This document shows, in pieces, positions 8,039 through 18,219 of a stretch of DNA of 42,820 nt. Position 1 is the first letter of the stretch; each line of letters starts with the position of its first letter. The notes beneath the pieces were generated by a model that saw only the letters and a list, made by a program, of their open reading frames with translations, had not been told where the DNA came from and made no database searches. The position numbers and the translations under genes were made by a program. Source of the DNA: Planctomycetota bacterium (lineage in GTDB: Bacteria > Planctomycetota > Planctomycetia > Pirellulales > Pirellulaceae); NCBI GenBank assembly GCA_018970165.1, contig JAGWWZ010000016.1:1-42820 (forward strand). The letters are read 5' to 3'.

Positions 8039-11000
8039 ATGCCTGACTGGAGAGGAGGGGAGTTTTCGCGCAAAAAAGAGAAACCCAAGCGCGAATTCCC
8101 GCCGGTTTCACCCCAGCGCGAAAAAACTACTCAACCACAGGGTAAGCCAGAAGCGTTGCCGGGCAAACCGGTGGTGACGCGCAAGAAAATCAAGGAGCGT
8201 AAGAAGACCTGGGCACAAGGTGCAACATCTGGCTCGCTGGACCACAAAAAAATCTTGAGAGGGCTATCCCTTTGGGTTCTGGCGCCGGGAGCCGTTTTTG
8301 TTTCAGCATTGCTGATATACGTAGCTTCCGTCGGCAATGGTGAAGTGGAGCGAAGTGCGATTCCGCTACTGATGGTGCTCGCCAGCGAAAACCAGCCTTC
8401 CGAGTTAGGAGCATTAGGTGATCCTGACTCGAAGGGGACGCTGAATTCGGTTGCCAAGGTGCTGAGACCAAAGAGCAGTATCCTCTCAAACATGCGCGAG
8501 GATCCTCAGAACTGGCTACAAAAATTGTCCGATGATTTGGATGCAAGGAGCTTTTTCAAAGCTTCCAACTCCTCCCAAACTCTCCTGCGGGGTGGCGGAG
8601 CTTCGAACAATCTTATTGCATTCTATGTGAACTGCCACATAGTTCGTCGAGACCAGGAACTCACCTTGGTTTGCGATTCAAGCGAAATGGAATTCCCCTC
8701 TCCATGCGAGTCGAGCAACACCTCTAAGAAGCAGTTATCGTTAAAAGAGTCTCTCAAATATTTTGCGCAGCTAATCCCTGAAGACTGCTTCGCAATGGTC
8801 GGGTTCGACGTACGTACACCCACCCCAATTCACAACCTTGGGGATATCGGTTTTCCCGCCGACATCTTTCAAGCCGCGTTCGATAGCCTTACCAAGGAGG
8901 AAAAGCAAAAGCTCGTACTGTTTCTTCCCTGTGGCCAGGGACAGGAGAGTTGGGTGATGCCGAGCCACAGTATGTCGGTATTTGGCTTCTATTTTCTCGA
9001 GGCGCTTTCGGATCAACTTGAGGGGAATGATTTCTGCTCGGTCGGGGACTTCGATGAGGTACTGCGACGGAAAGTTTTCCACTGGGTATCGCGAAACCGC
9101 AACTCTCACCAGGAACCAGTGCGGATAGGCGATGAAGAGACTTGGAAAAGAATCCAGTCCGAAAAATTTGTTGGTTTTTTCTATGAGCATGCTAGGGGTG
9201 AGCAAAAGAAAGATGTACTCGATACCAGGAGGTTCAGCACTCGCTACAAGGAATTGAACAGCCTCTGGAAGCAATATGAGGAAGTCACAAAGGATCGGAT
9301 GGATCCCGATAAATTTCCCGCGCTAGCAAGCCTGGAGTCGCATCTACTGTTCTTAGAGGAGATGGTTGAACTCCAATCAGCAAACTGTGAGCAAATGCTC
9401 ATGGCAACTGAGAATTTGCTGAAACAGTTGAAGCCCGTGAGACGCGAGTACCAGGTCAGCCGCTTCGAAGACCAAAAAACAGAGGACGACCCACGCGTTG
9501 GAAACAAGGATTTAGAAAACCATATCTTCGAGATCCTGAGAGCGGAAATCGACCCGGATTCTCGCAACGATGAGAGCAAGAACAACCGTGCGGAAGAGAA
9601 ACTCGAATTGCTCATGGAGCGATGGGCTGAACTGCAGCGATTGGCATGCCATCCTCGGCGGGAACTTGCCTGGTGGATGCATGATCATGTAATGGCCCTT
9701 GATAACGAATTTCTGTGGGCAGTGGACGAGTTCACGGCGAACCATTTCGAAAAATGCGGAGATCTTTTAGTCAAAGCAAAGACTTCGATTGACAAAGCCA
9801 AAAAGTATCAAGTGAAGCTTCGGGAATGCATGGATTTTCGGGACGATGCAACTTCCCTACTTCCCCACGCCATGGCCTTTCTGTTGCGGATGGAAGCTTC
9901 CCTTCCACCAACCGTTCAAAATAAGACACCCCAAGAATTGGTGGAACAAGCCAAGCATTTAGCCATTATCGCTCTGGAAGTGGAACGCATTGAGAACCTT
10001 CTCAGTGAGCCCACCGCAGATCAGCAAAAACTGCTAAAGCTCGAAGTTGAGGAAGCCCCACGTTCGCGACTCAAAGCTTTCAAGGAGTGGGTCCTTCTAG
10101 GAATCATAAAGTCTTGGCTGGAAGACGAGAAAGTAGATGCAGAGGCGATTCGCAGATTGCGAATCGCCGTTCGCTATCCATTTCTACCGAACGATATGAG
10201 GAAGCGAGCCTACCATAAACTTGCTCAGCGTTTCGAGGAAGAATGTATACCTTCGCAGGAAGCCCGGGCTAGTGACCAATCCAGGACTGAATCAAACCGA
10301 TCAAGCAGCATTGTAACAGATGCCTTCCTCGATCAATTGGCCGCAACCGGGGCTTCCCAAGAGCTTCAAGCGTATTGGAAGACCGTCCTCCAAGAGGACC
10401 TTCGAAGCTCGAGGTTTTGGAAGATCGAACTCGCACAACCCAGCAAATATCGAGAGCTTTACGAAAATGTGCGAAAAGTCCGACGGGTTCTTGGATCTAT
10501 CGGAATGCATTCCGTTTCGCACGGTGACATGCTCACCTCAACGTGCGCGGGTAGGATCCTCGATTCCTATGGAGCGTTAAACGAACTTAAGTATCGCTAC
10601 ATGCAACAAGAGCGATTACTGGTCGCTGGGTGGGGTTCTCAAGAAATGGATCTCGCACAATTTGAGGGTGATTTCCCGTTCTTGGACTTCGCACGAAAGT
10701 ACTCATCCGGTTTCGAGGAAGTGCGCAAGAGAATCCTGCCTGCCTGGGACTTTCAAGAACAGATGCAAGAAGACCTCGATAATCGCTTTCTGTCTGATGC
10801 GAATCTATTGAAAGAGATGAGCCGTTGGCTCAAGACCGAAATCGGCGAGGACGCCAAGCTACAAGTAAACTGGACACCTAGCATAGAGCGCAACCTTCTA
10901 GAAGCCTGGGAGAGCATCAGGCCCACGGTGAAGATCGCCATGAATACTCTCTCCGGTAATGCATCTCTCGTATCATTGAGTCAAAAAGCAAGCGAACATA

Positions 11001-13000
11001 TCAGATATCCGGCCGATCAAGATATGAACTCTGCAGACATCGATGTAATGGTTGCCTTTCGCGGACACCGTATCAAATCCCAAGCGATGTCAAAACAGGT
11101 GCTCTATGCGAGCAACTTTCAACCGCAGCCACAATCGGAGATTATCGCATCGATGAAAAAGGCGAAGCGATCGGTTGTCATTCTCTTGGATTGCTCGGAC
11201 TCGATGGATAGCGAACGCATGAAGCAATCTAAAGAGCTGGTGACCGATCTGATCAACACGTTGCAAGAACAAGTCCTCACGGGCCTGGAAATCGAAGTCT
11301 CACTTGTGGTTTTTGGGATCTTGTCGACGGAAGAGGAACTTAAGCGATATCAATTTGCCCCCAGCAAGATCGCAAACAAAAACCTTGGATTTCTGCTTGC
11401 GGAAAACGGTTCTAGATTTTGCAGCGTCGCGCATACCGAGTTCTATCCGATCAAGGCAGATGAGCAAACTCGCACTCAATGGGCCAACTACCTAAGCACC
11501 CCATTTGTCGCTCCTGCGATCCATGCGCCATTGTATGATGCTATCGACTTTGCGTATTCCCATCTGCCGCCAGAAACGTCCATGGACGTAAGGGAGTTGG
11601 TGATCTTCGGGGATGGGGCAAATAATTTGGTACCTGCGATCTCCTACGATTCGATCATGAATGCAACAAAAGGGAGCGAGGGGGCAAAAGTGGCGAAAGT
11701 TGAAAAGCCGTACTATCTCAATGTCCTACAGCAAATTCCGGAGAAGCTTCGGAAAACGAAGCTATCTTATGAGGGTCCGAGTCGCGAATTACCGGATGTG
11801 ATCAGTCAGTTAGACAAGAAGAACCCTCGCATCTATCTGTATGACTGCGGTAGGATCGGCGATGGGAAAGGAAAACAGGAATCGCGAAGTTTTGAAGAAG
11901 AGCTCCTAGCAAGAGATTTGCTTCCGAAGTCAACTGTAAAGGCAAACATAACCTTCGATGGAATGAAACAAGGGATGCTCAAGGATTTCGCGTTGCCGCA
12001 GATCAAGGTCTCCTATGTGGATTCATCCAGCGAGCAGGAAACCGCCGTGTCATTTCTGGAAGAGTCTCCTACTTCGATCCGACCTGCTCCGATATCCCTA
12101 AAAGTTTTTGGAAATTCGAGTTTCGAGTCCCCAAAGAAACGACCCGAAGTAATTGAAGCCTTCCCTGGACAAGTTATTCGGGTCGAATCCGATATCCGAG
12201 GAAACGGATTGAATTTCAAGTCGCCGCAAACGCTTCGGGAAAATAATCCGTTGAGTGCAAATCTGGTTTCCAAGTTGGACATGGGTAAAGTCAATAACGC
12301 ATCGAACTACAAGATGACTTGGGAGTTTCAAAAAGCCGAACGGAGGAATGGCAAGTTCGATTTGCTTGTGGAACTACGGAGAGAGCAAGAGTGGGATCCA
12401 CCTAGCTATATGCCTTGGCCAAAGTTCGCTGTCGGAAAACTCCTTCGCAAGCATCCGAGTGGAAATGCGACCTCAATTGCAGATGCCATCTTGTTTACCG
12501 ACTTGGATTTTGAAAAGAAGCATTACCCTACGTTGAAATTTCGTGTCGAGAAGTTGAAAGACGACTCGTGGGATTTGACGGCAGGAACTTTGGACTTATG
12601 GTGGTCTTTTTCCAGTGCCCAGGAGCTTTTTGGAAATCGCGAAGATATTCGGACCAAGGTGAAAAGCGATTTATCCTCGAAAAAATTCCGAAATTGCTCG
12701 ATCGCGCGGAAAGATGGATCGATTCAAGTCGAACGAGAGTTGCAAGTACGGGAGAACGCCTATCAGTGGATACTTTGCCCGGACGCTGCGATGGTGAGCC
12801 GCGAGTATCGAATTCGTGCAGGCAAAGAAAATCGCTGGAGTGAGGTTCATACTTTTGAATTGCCCCTCGCGAATGCAACGAAGGAAGTGGACATGTACAT
12901 CTTCTCTGAAGAGGATGTCTCATACATTGCCGAGGATTCCGTTTCAGAAAAATCCCCGATCTTCTGGTATACAGGGGAGACGAAACCGCGGTCACAATAA
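8039..13000 (+). CDS. Giant membrane-anchored protein with caspase-like and VWA domains (1653 aa)
   Basis: Residues 1-72 are basic and Pro-rich, and a single membrane helix lies at about 76-98. Residues 190-380 resemble a peptidase C14/caspase-like fold: LIAFYVNCHIV at the usual GHG position, MVGFDVRTP where the catalytic DxC is expected, then KQKLVLFLPCGQGQESW, SVFGFYFLEALSDQL and QEPVRIGDEE. The usual catalytic Cys appears replaced, so this is probably a pseudo-protease. Residues 400-1030 are mainly helical and unrecognised. A VWA domain starts near 1040, with MIDAS motif LLDCSDSM (DxSxS) and later VIFGDGANN. The last 350 residues look beta-rich. The ATG at 8039 is chosen over an in-frame TTG at 8012 because GGGAG (8028-8032) lies 6 nt upstream of it. 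It lies downstream of the lipoprotein and near the DotU-IcmF fusion. A scaffold role at the inner membrane is inference. Confidence 0.8.
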   Translation: MPDWRGGEFSRKKEKPKREFPPVSPQREKTTQPQGKPEALPGKPVVTRKKIKERKKTWAQGATSGSLDHKKILRGLSLWVLAPGAVFVSALLIYVASVGNGEVERSAIPLLMVLASENQPSELGALGDPDSKGTLNSVAKVLRPKSSILSNMREDPQNWLQKLSDDLDARSFFKASNSSQTLLRGGGASNNLIAFYVNCHIVRRDQELTLVCDSSEMEFPSPCESSNTSKKQLSLKESLKYFAQLIPEDCFAMVGFDVRTPTPIHNLGDIGFPADIFQAAFDSLTKEEKQKLVLFLPCGQGQESWVMPSHSMSVFGFYFLEALSDQLEGNDFCSVGDFDEVLRRKVFHWVSRNRNSHQEPVRIGDEETWKRIQSEKFVGFFYEHARGEQKKDVLDTRRFSTRYKELNSLWKQYEEVTKDRMDPDKFPALASLESHLLFLEEMVELQSANCEQMLMATENLLKQLKPVRREYQVSRFEDQKTEDDPRVGNKDLENHIFEILRAEIDPDSRNDESKNNRAEEKLELLMERWAELQRLACHPRRELAWWMHDHVMALDNEFLWAVDEFTANHFEKCGDLLVKAKTSIDKAKKYQVKLRECMDFRDDATSLLPHAMAFLLRMEASLPPTVQNKTPQELVEQAKHLAIIALEVERIENLLSEPTADQQKLLKLEVEEAPRSRLKAFKEWVLLGIIKSWLEDEKVDAEAIRRLRIAVRYPFLPNDMRKRAYHKLAQRFEEECIPSQEARASDQSRTESNRSSSIVTDAFLDQLAATGASQELQAYWKTVLQEDLRSSRFWKIELAQPSKYRELYENVRKVRRVLGSIGMHSVSHGDMLTSTCAGRILDSYGALNELKYRYMQQERLLVAGWGSQEMDLAQFEGDFPFLDFARKYSSGFEEVRKRILPAWDFQEQMQEDLDNRFLSDANLLKEMSRWLKTEIGEDAKLQVNWTPSIERNLLEAWESIRPTVKIAMNTLSGNASLVSLSQKASEHIRYPADQDMNSADIDVMVAFRGHRIKSQAMSKQVLYASNFQPQPQSEIIASMKKAKRSVVILLDCSDSMDSERMKQSKELVTDLINTLQEQVLTGLEIEVSLVVFGILSTEEELKRYQFAPSKIANKNLGFLLAENGSRFCSVAHTEFYPIKADEQTRTQWANYLSTPFVAPAIHAPLYDAIDFAYSHLPPETSMDVRELVIFGDGANNLVPAISYDSIMNATKGSEGAKVAKVEKPYYLNVLQQIPEKLRKTKLSYEGPSRELPDVISQLDKKNPRIYLYDCGRIGDGKGKQESRSFEEELLARDLLPKSTVKANITFDGMKQGMLKDFALPQIKVSYVDSSSEQETAVSFLEESPTSIRPAPISLKVFGNSSFESPKKRPEVIEAFPGQVIRVESDIRGNGLNFKSPQTLRENNPLSANLVSKLDMGKVNNASNYKMTWEFQKAERRNGKFDLLVELRREQEWDPPSYMPWPKFAVGKLLRKHPSGNATSIADAILFTDLDFEKKHYPTLKFRVEKLKDDSWDLTAGTLDLWWSFSSAQELFGNREDIRTKVKSDLSSKKFRNCSIARKDGSIQVERELQVRENAYQWILCPDAAMVSREYRIRAGKENRWSEVHTFELPLANATKEVDMYIFSEEDVSYIAEDSVSEKSPIFWYTGETKPRSQ

Positions 13001-13067
13001 TCTCGAGGTCTTGCGGTTCGCAATTGTCTGAAGGAATTTCAAACTGCCGAAGGCCCGTATGCGTTTG

Positions 13068-15269
13068 CTATGGCAATTGCATGCTTCGGCGGAAAGCATT
13101 CTGAACTTTCTCGGCGATGGTCTTCCGCGGGAGTTCAAAGTGGATCGTGGCGATGGCATAAATTGCTAGGTAGCCATTCAGTGGCAGACTCGGTTCGAGA
13201 ACCACTTGATAGTGGGGCGAATCAAACTGCATTTTCCCGCGTTCGTCACGTATTCCGACGATGCTAGGATCCCCCATCAATGGTTGTGGTAGTTCGCGCA
13301 GAGGTTCTGGCGAGATTTTTTTCACTGTACATGGCCAACGGCGATTGGGTTGCGAATCCAAGATTGCTTCTGCGCGACTGCCGATCGTCAGGGCGCGAGC
13401 CTCTGACTCGGGAACAGCTACCTGAAAAACGTATCGCTCATCGGAGGATAGCCAACCGACCACTGTTCCTCGCTGGATAGAAGCGCCTGTTGGAGGATTA
13501 TCGAAAATTGGCCGGCGCACCCAGGTTGGCTCGCCCAGTTCGAAAGGCATCATCAGAGGGATCGATACGGGTGTAAGAATCTTTGGTTCCGATGCTACCA
13601 TGCGGAGAGCATCGACTTCCTGTTGCTTGATGGTGAATCTTGCATCTAGCTCCTCCTGCAGTTCCCTCAATGTAGGCAATTCAAACTCCGCCTCATCGGC
13701 ATTGACTTTGGCTTTTTCCAGCAATCGTATCCGGGTAGTAACTTCTTCGCGTTGATGCTTTAACTCCAACCACTCTTTTCGCCGCTCGAACGATTCGGTG
13801 TCGAGGACAATTTGCCCAGACTCCATTGGGCCCACTCGAGCGGCAACGGACACTAAATCGGCGGTATCATGCATGAAGATGGGCTGTCGGTTTTCTTGTT
13901 CAAGGTAAGCTCGCGAATGCACATAACCAGGAATCGGAATATAGAAGATAAACCATACCACAGCAGCAATCGCTGCAACTAAGACCGCGACTCGAGATAG
14001 ATGAATCGGTCGAGGACTGAAGGACTCGAGGATCAGCCCTTGGGCAAAACGGATGTTTACTATCACCAGACCGAGTCCTAAGGAACCGATGATCAGCAAA
14101 GCGAGAATGCCAAAGCCGTTAGGCACTAACAGCGTCCAAACAACCAGCACGATCAAAATGAGCATCGCAAATCGATATAAACCCGATACCAACGCGAACA
14201 GGGCCAACTGCCAAACGGGTTTATCGAAAACGTGACGTTGCGGCTCTCTGCCGCCGAGGAAGTGTACCATGGTCTGCCACAAAGCGGTCTGGCTCTGAGG
14301 TCCTAAATTAGGTACTCCCCATAGATCGGAAAGAATGTAATAACCATCGTAACGGAAGCAGGGGTTACCGTTGAGCAACAGAGTTCCAACCGTACATGTA
14401 ATCCAGGCCCCCGCTCCGATCGTCTGCCAAAATTCATGATCTGAGTTCAGGAAAAGGAGCCCGCCAAAGATTGCTAACCAGAGTTCCACATAGATCCCGC
14501 CAGCTGAGATAGCGGATCTTTGCCAACGAGACCTTAACTTCCAAGCATTCGTCGTATCGCAGTACAGACATGGGGAAAAACAAAGAAGCATGAACCCCAA
14601 TTCCTGGCAGTCAACTTTCCAGCGGGCACACGCGAGGTAGTGCCCCAATTCATGCAGAGTCTTGATACCCACCAACATCAGCAAGAGAGCTAGCCATCTA
14701 TCTCCCTGAAGTCGCGAGATATCAAAAAAAATTCTTTCCGGCTGGGTAAGCCATTGTGAGAGGAGCAGGAAACTGACAATGGCCATGCTGATACAGCCAA
14801 GAATAATGGTCCACGGATGGTACAGCATTGCACTGATCCCACTAGCCATCCGCGAATATCCAGATGGCCGAATCAGGGGGATCCTAATGGATAGAGGGTT
14901 CGCCGCGATTTGTAGGACAAGCCTTTTCCAGGTGCTGTTGTACGTCGGATAACGTGCGGGGCCTCCCGTGGGCATTAGCAAACCAGCCATATGCAGTCGC
15001 TTGGTCAGCGACTCGATCCACGACAACTGGGATGCAACCGCACTTTGCCATCGGCTGCAGATTTCGACGATCTGGCTAAGACTTTTCGAGCCATCAAATA
15101 GTTGGGCGGTGCGGTGCTCGATCTCGTTGAAGTAGAAGAACGCGTTGGAGACCGGATCATGCAGGACCCACCTGTGGTTCTTGGAGTAGGGGATCCAATT
15201 CAGATCCTTTCGCAACACAGGATGGAACGACTCAGGGATTCGGCATGGAAGATCCTCCTCAACGCTCAT
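13068..15269 (-). CDS. M50 zinc metalloprotease fused to HlyD-type domain, winged-helix/PqqD-like N-terminus (733 aa)
   Basis: Residues 1-100 look like a small winged-helix/PqqD-like domain (FYFNEIEHRTAQLFDG; RLHMAGLLMP), the sort that binds peptides in RiPP systems. The M50 (site-2 protease-like) core has the zinc motif HELGH near residue 210 and NPCFRYDGYY near 300 (NPxxxxDG), set among several hydrophobic helices. After the last membrane segment (about 430-450), residues 455-733 form a HlyD-like periplasmic part with a coiled coil (about 500-555) and a barrel (VVGWLSSDERYVFQVAVPESEARAL). This layout is that of the putative peptide zinc metalloprotease family common in planctomycetes. Its ATG overlaps the stop of the HlyD adaptor gene by 4 nt (ATGA), so the two are translationally coupled. 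Likely role: processing or export of a substrate across the inner membrane with the neighbouring adaptors. Confidence 0.87.
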   Translation of the reverse strand: MSVEEDLPCRIPESFHPVLRKDLNWIPYSKNHRWVLHDPVSNAFFYFNEIEHRTAQLFDGSKSLSQIVEICSRWQSAVASQLSWIESLTKRLHMAGLLMPTGGPARYPTYNSTWKRLVLQIAANPLSIRIPLIRPSGYSRMASGISAMLYHPWTIILGCISMAIVSFLLLSQWLTQPERIFFDISRLQGDRWLALLLMLVGIKTLHELGHYLACARWKVDCQELGFMLLCFSPCLYCDTTNAWKLRSRWQRSAISAGGIYVELWLAIFGGLLFLNSDHEFWQTIGAGAWITCTVGTLLLNGNPCFRYDGYYILSDLWGVPNLGPQSQTALWQTMVHFLGGREPQRHVFDKPVWQLALFALVSGLYRFAMLILIVLVVWTLLVPNGFGILALLIIGSLGLGLVIVNIRFAQGLILESFSPRPIHLSRVAVLVAAIAAVVWFIFYIPIPGYVHSRAYLEQENRQPIFMHDTADLVSVAARVGPMESGQIVLDTESFERRKEWLELKHQREEVTTRIRLLEKAKVNADEAEFELPTLRELQEELDARFTIKQQEVDALRMVASEPKILTPVSIPLMMPFELGEPTWVRRPIFDNPPTGASIQRGTVVGWLSSDERYVFQVAVPESEARALTIGSRAEAILDSQPNRRWPCTVKKISPEPLRELPQPLMGDPSIVGIRDERGKMQFDSPHYQVVLEPSLPLNGYLAIYAIATIHFELPRKTIAEKVQNAFRRSMQLP

Positions 15270-16228
15270 GGTTGCCCTTTGAGATGGACGGTTGGACGGA
15301 GACCCGGTCGGAGTTTTTGCTCTTGGTTTTCCACTTCGATAAAGACGCGAACCTGCCCACTCACAGGATTGGCATCAGGACTAATGAAGACCAATTCCCC
15401 TTCCGTTTCTAAAGTGGAGCCAGCAAAGTCAACGCGTACCATCGCCTTGGTACCTATCCATCTCGGATCGGCATCGGCAGCATTCAGAAAACCTTCGACT
15501 CTCAGGCGATCGATCTCCACAATTCGGACGACGACCGTTCCTGGTTCCACCCACTCACCAACACGTTTCTCGACAGCCACCACCATCCCTGCACAGGGTG
15601 CGATCACACGGTGTCGAAGAAGTAATTCTTGGTTTTGCCTCACTTCGGCCTCAGCAAGCGTTGTCTCAAGCCTCGCCACCTCACGCAGGTACTCAGCACG
15701 TTGCATCTCGAGCACGGAGCGATCGAGTATCAACTTCAGCCGATCGATCTCGTTGGGGGTGTAGACATTGTTCACACGCGAGTTGGCATCCATTGCTCTT
15801 TGATATTCATTCGTGGCAACAGCCGAACCCTTCTGTGCGATTTGCAGATCAATGTCGTTGTCTTGCTTCTTTTTCGCAACCTCCACCGCCGTTTGAGATC
15901 GTTCCAATTGAAGACGAATGGTTACATCTCGGATCCGAGCAATCTCTTCTCCCTGATTAACCCTCGAGCCTTCTTTGATATGCAGGTTCTGTAAGATACC
16001 CGCAACTTGAGAAGCCACCGCAGTAGATTCAATCGTTTTCAGTATCGCTCCCTCGACGACTACGGCCGCCGGCTGGGAATCGGATCGATTCGGTGCTGGC
16101 TGATCCAAATCCTGGCCGAAAAGGGATGTTTGTGCGATAAAGACTGCTCCTGCACTAATCGCTATACGCAAAACAGAACGTACCAAGGGACGGTGTTGGT
16201 CGGTAACCCTGTTAATCGCTGACATCAT
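15266..16228 (-). CDS. HlyD/RND-type periplasmic adaptor subunit (320 aa)
   Basis: A membrane or signal segment (LRIAISAGAVFIAQTSLFGQ) is followed by a biotinyl-lipoyl-like half-motif (VASQVAGILQNLHIKEGSRVNQGEEIARI), an alpha-helical hairpin (about 105-205) and the second half-motif (VIAPCAGMVVAVEKRVGEWVEPGTVV). A barrel with LRPGLRPTV at the C-terminus completes the membrane-fusion-protein order. The start is set at the ATG at 16228 because it overlaps the upstream gene stop as ATGA, like the junction with the M50 gene. An in-frame TTG at 16270 would add 14 residues and is less likely. Adaptors of this family bridge an inner-membrane pump and a TolC-type channel. No pump gene is in the window, and the M50 protein is the only inner-membrane candidate in the operon. 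Confidence 0.88.
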   Translation of the reverse strand: MMSAINRVTDQHRPLVRSVLRIAISAGAVFIAQTSLFGQDLDQPAPNRSDSQPAAVVVEGAILKTIESTAVASQVAGILQNLHIKEGSRVNQGEEIARIRDVTIRLQLERSQTAVEVAKKKQDNDIDLQIAQKGSAVATNEYQRAMDANSRVNNVYTPNEIDRLKLILDRSVLEMQRAEYLREVARLETTLAEAEVRQNQELLLRHRVIAPCAGMVVAVEKRVGEWVEPGTVVVRIVEIDRLRVEGFLNAADADPRWIGTKAMVRVDFAGSTLETEGELVFISPDANPVSGQVRVFIEVENQEQKLRPGLRPTVHLKGQP

Positions 16229-18219
16229 CGGAAATCCGTAGTAGGTGCGGCGGTAGAATGTTGTTGCCAACTGAATAGACGAAATCTCTTCTGCAGGAAT
16301 TCAATCAACGGCCGACTCCAAACGTAGCCGAATGGTTCTTTCCCGCATGCAAAGCGAACCCGAGCGGTCGCACCCATATGTACTTTTGAGGCATCCTCGC
16401 GGATGACATTTGCCAGTACTTCCTGAAATCCCCCTGTACCGTCGCGGTTCTCGATGACGCGAGAAATATCCTTAACCGCGGCGACGAACTGCTGGCTGGG
16501 TAGACTATCGAAACTGTATTGAATCTCCTTTTCCAGCGGTTTCCCACCCCGTTCGCCGTAGTATCTGCCAACGTAATCAGAGTCTCTGTCCGCAACTTGA
16601 ATTCTCAACTGCCAATCACCGGATAGATCTACCACTTGCAGAATCGGATCGCCGCGTCGAATCGGTCGATTTTCCAGTTCCTGTTTCAGTTGCTTGGCAA
16701 CGATGATACCGTCGATCGGGGATCGCAGGACCAAGCGAGCTTGCTCTGCTTGGTAGAAGGACAACATCTCGCGAGCTTGTGTCTCGTTGGAATCCAACAT
16801 CAGCAATTCGGTCGATAAACGCGTCTGATTAGCGAGGGAATCCTGAGCGTTAGGGGACAGCTGATTTATGGCCACCTTGAGTCCATTGCGTTTTTCCGCA
16901 ATTGCACGAAGTCGCCCCATCGCTTCTTCAATCTGCAAATCCAAGCTTGGGGATCGCAGACGAGCAAGTTCCTGCTGGGCGACTACTCGGTCTCCATCAT
17001 CCACCAACAGCTCGGCAACATATCCGTCTGCAGATGCGTGAATCAAGCGACGGGATACCGGCTCGAGGATCGCCTTGGATTCAATGCTCATTGGAAAGGG
17101 TAGGGTCAGCCCCCATAAAAGTCCTGCTATCAATGATATCCACAGCAACCTGCGAATCCACTTTCTGACGACCCTCGGGATCATCGATGCGTGGGATTGG
17201 GTGAAACGTTCCCGCAACCTCATTGGGAGGCGAGTCCAACGATCTTGTTGCAACCAAACACCGTGTAGCGAATTGCACCAAGAAGAAAGAAACGGGATCG
17301 CCTTATTCATCGAGACCGTATCCGACCATTCGATGATCAGCCAAGAGACAGGGGTTCGATCGGTGTTTCGATCCCAAGTCAGCGCGATTCCATTGGCGAA
17401 GACGCCGAAACTGTCCCGATTCGAGACTCCTGAATCCACAGGTATTGCCGGCTCGTCGGGATCACGAACCGGCGATCGATCGCTCCATTGCAAGACGCCC
17501 GTAGACCTCGAGGCTATTTCAGCGATTTGCTCGAGCCGTTTTACTGTCGGGCTGGTTCGGTCTACCCCATGCGCTCCACTCGAGCACGAGAGTCGAAAGG
17601 AGTTGCTTCCCAACTCTATGCGATTCACCATCGAAGCACGGGCACCCTCGAGAGCTAGCACCAGTTGGTCTACCAAACTTTGACCGACCTGTTGGGGCGA
17701 AGAGGCCGACGTCAGGCTACGAACCGCCGACTCCAGCCGACTAAACCAGGAACGATCCAGTGCCGATCGCGAAAACTCCAGCCTCGTTTGGATGATTTCA
17801 CAGAAGGGATCCAACAAGAGCCGACCACTCTCGACCAATGAAGAAGGGGAATCGGAGGAGTACTCAAACAGTAGTATTCCGCTTTCGGACTGACGGGTAT
17901 CGATGGTGGCGGCTACCCATTTTCCGGAGGATTTCCCCCCCTCCAGCACGAAGCTTGTAGGACTTCGCCTTTTCAACTCCGCGAATTCAACCAGGTGGTT
18001 GCTGGAGACTTCACCGGACGACGCGACGATCAACCATTCACCATTGGCTGGACAGAGAATGCTGACGCTTTGGGCGTGGGTCAGTCCCTGAGCCACCATG
18101 AAAAAATGGCGATAGAAGTCTCCATCCGAGTTGGCTGTTAGAGCAAGTTGCTCCAAACCCTCAAGCAGTTGATCTGCTTCAGCAACGCTAGCAATAGAGC
18201 CAACAAGTGATGGAGGCAC
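16225..18219 (-). CDS. GAF-like/HlyD hybrid adaptor protein (664 aa)
   Basis: The first 330 residues are cytoplasmic in character and resemble one or two degenerate GAF domains (HFFMVAQGLTHAQSVSILCP; SLVDQLVLALEGARASMVNRI). One membrane helix (about 352-372, WISLIAGLLWGLTLPFPMSI) leads into a HlyD-type adaptor: RLIHASADGYVAELLVDDGD, a helical hairpin (about 430-510), LVLRSPIDGIIVAKQL, and a barrel with VHMGATARVRF. The start codon is GTG at 18219; an ATG 5 nt upstream is out of frame. It is the first gene of the three-gene minus operon and is divergent from the TolC-like gene across about 235 bp. A GAF-HlyD combination suggests that export is gated by a cytoplasmic signal. The GAF assignment is tentative. 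Confidence 0.82.
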   Translation of the reverse strand: MPPSLVGSIASVAEADQLLEGLEQLALTANSDGDFYRHFFMVAQGLTHAQSVSILCPANGEWLIVASSGEVSSNHLVEFAELKRRSPTSFVLEGGKSSGKWVAATIDTRQSESGILLFEYSSDSPSSLVESGRLLLDPFCEIIQTRLEFSRSALDRSWFSRLESAVRSLTSASSPQQVGQSLVDQLVLALEGARASMVNRIELGSNSFRLSCSSGAHGVDRTSPTVKRLEQIAEIASRSTGVLQWSDRSPVRDPDEPAIPVDSGVSNRDSFGVFANGIALTWDRNTDRTPVSWLIIEWSDTVSMNKAIPFLSSWCNSLHGVWLQQDRWTRLPMRLRERFTQSHASMIPRVVRKWIRRLLWISLIAGLLWGLTLPFPMSIESKAILEPVSRRLIHASADGYVAELLVDDGDRVVAQQELARLRSPSLDLQIEEAMGRLRAIAEKRNGLKVAINQLSPNAQDSLANQTRLSTELLMLDSNETQAREMLSFYQAEQARLVLRSPIDGIIVAKQLKQELENRPIRRGDPILQVVDLSGDWQLRIQVADRDSDYVGRYYGERGGKPLEKEIQYSFDSLPSQQFVAAVKDISRVIENRDGTGGFQEVLANVIREDASKVHMGATARVRFACGKEPFGYVWSRPLIEFLQKRFRLFSWQQHSTAAPTTDFR

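Noticed and set aside
3251-13000. A complete type VI secretion system
   Set aside because: Only anchor-like and accessory-like parts are present. Sheath (TssB/C), tube (Hcp), baseplate, VgrG and ClpV are not in the window.
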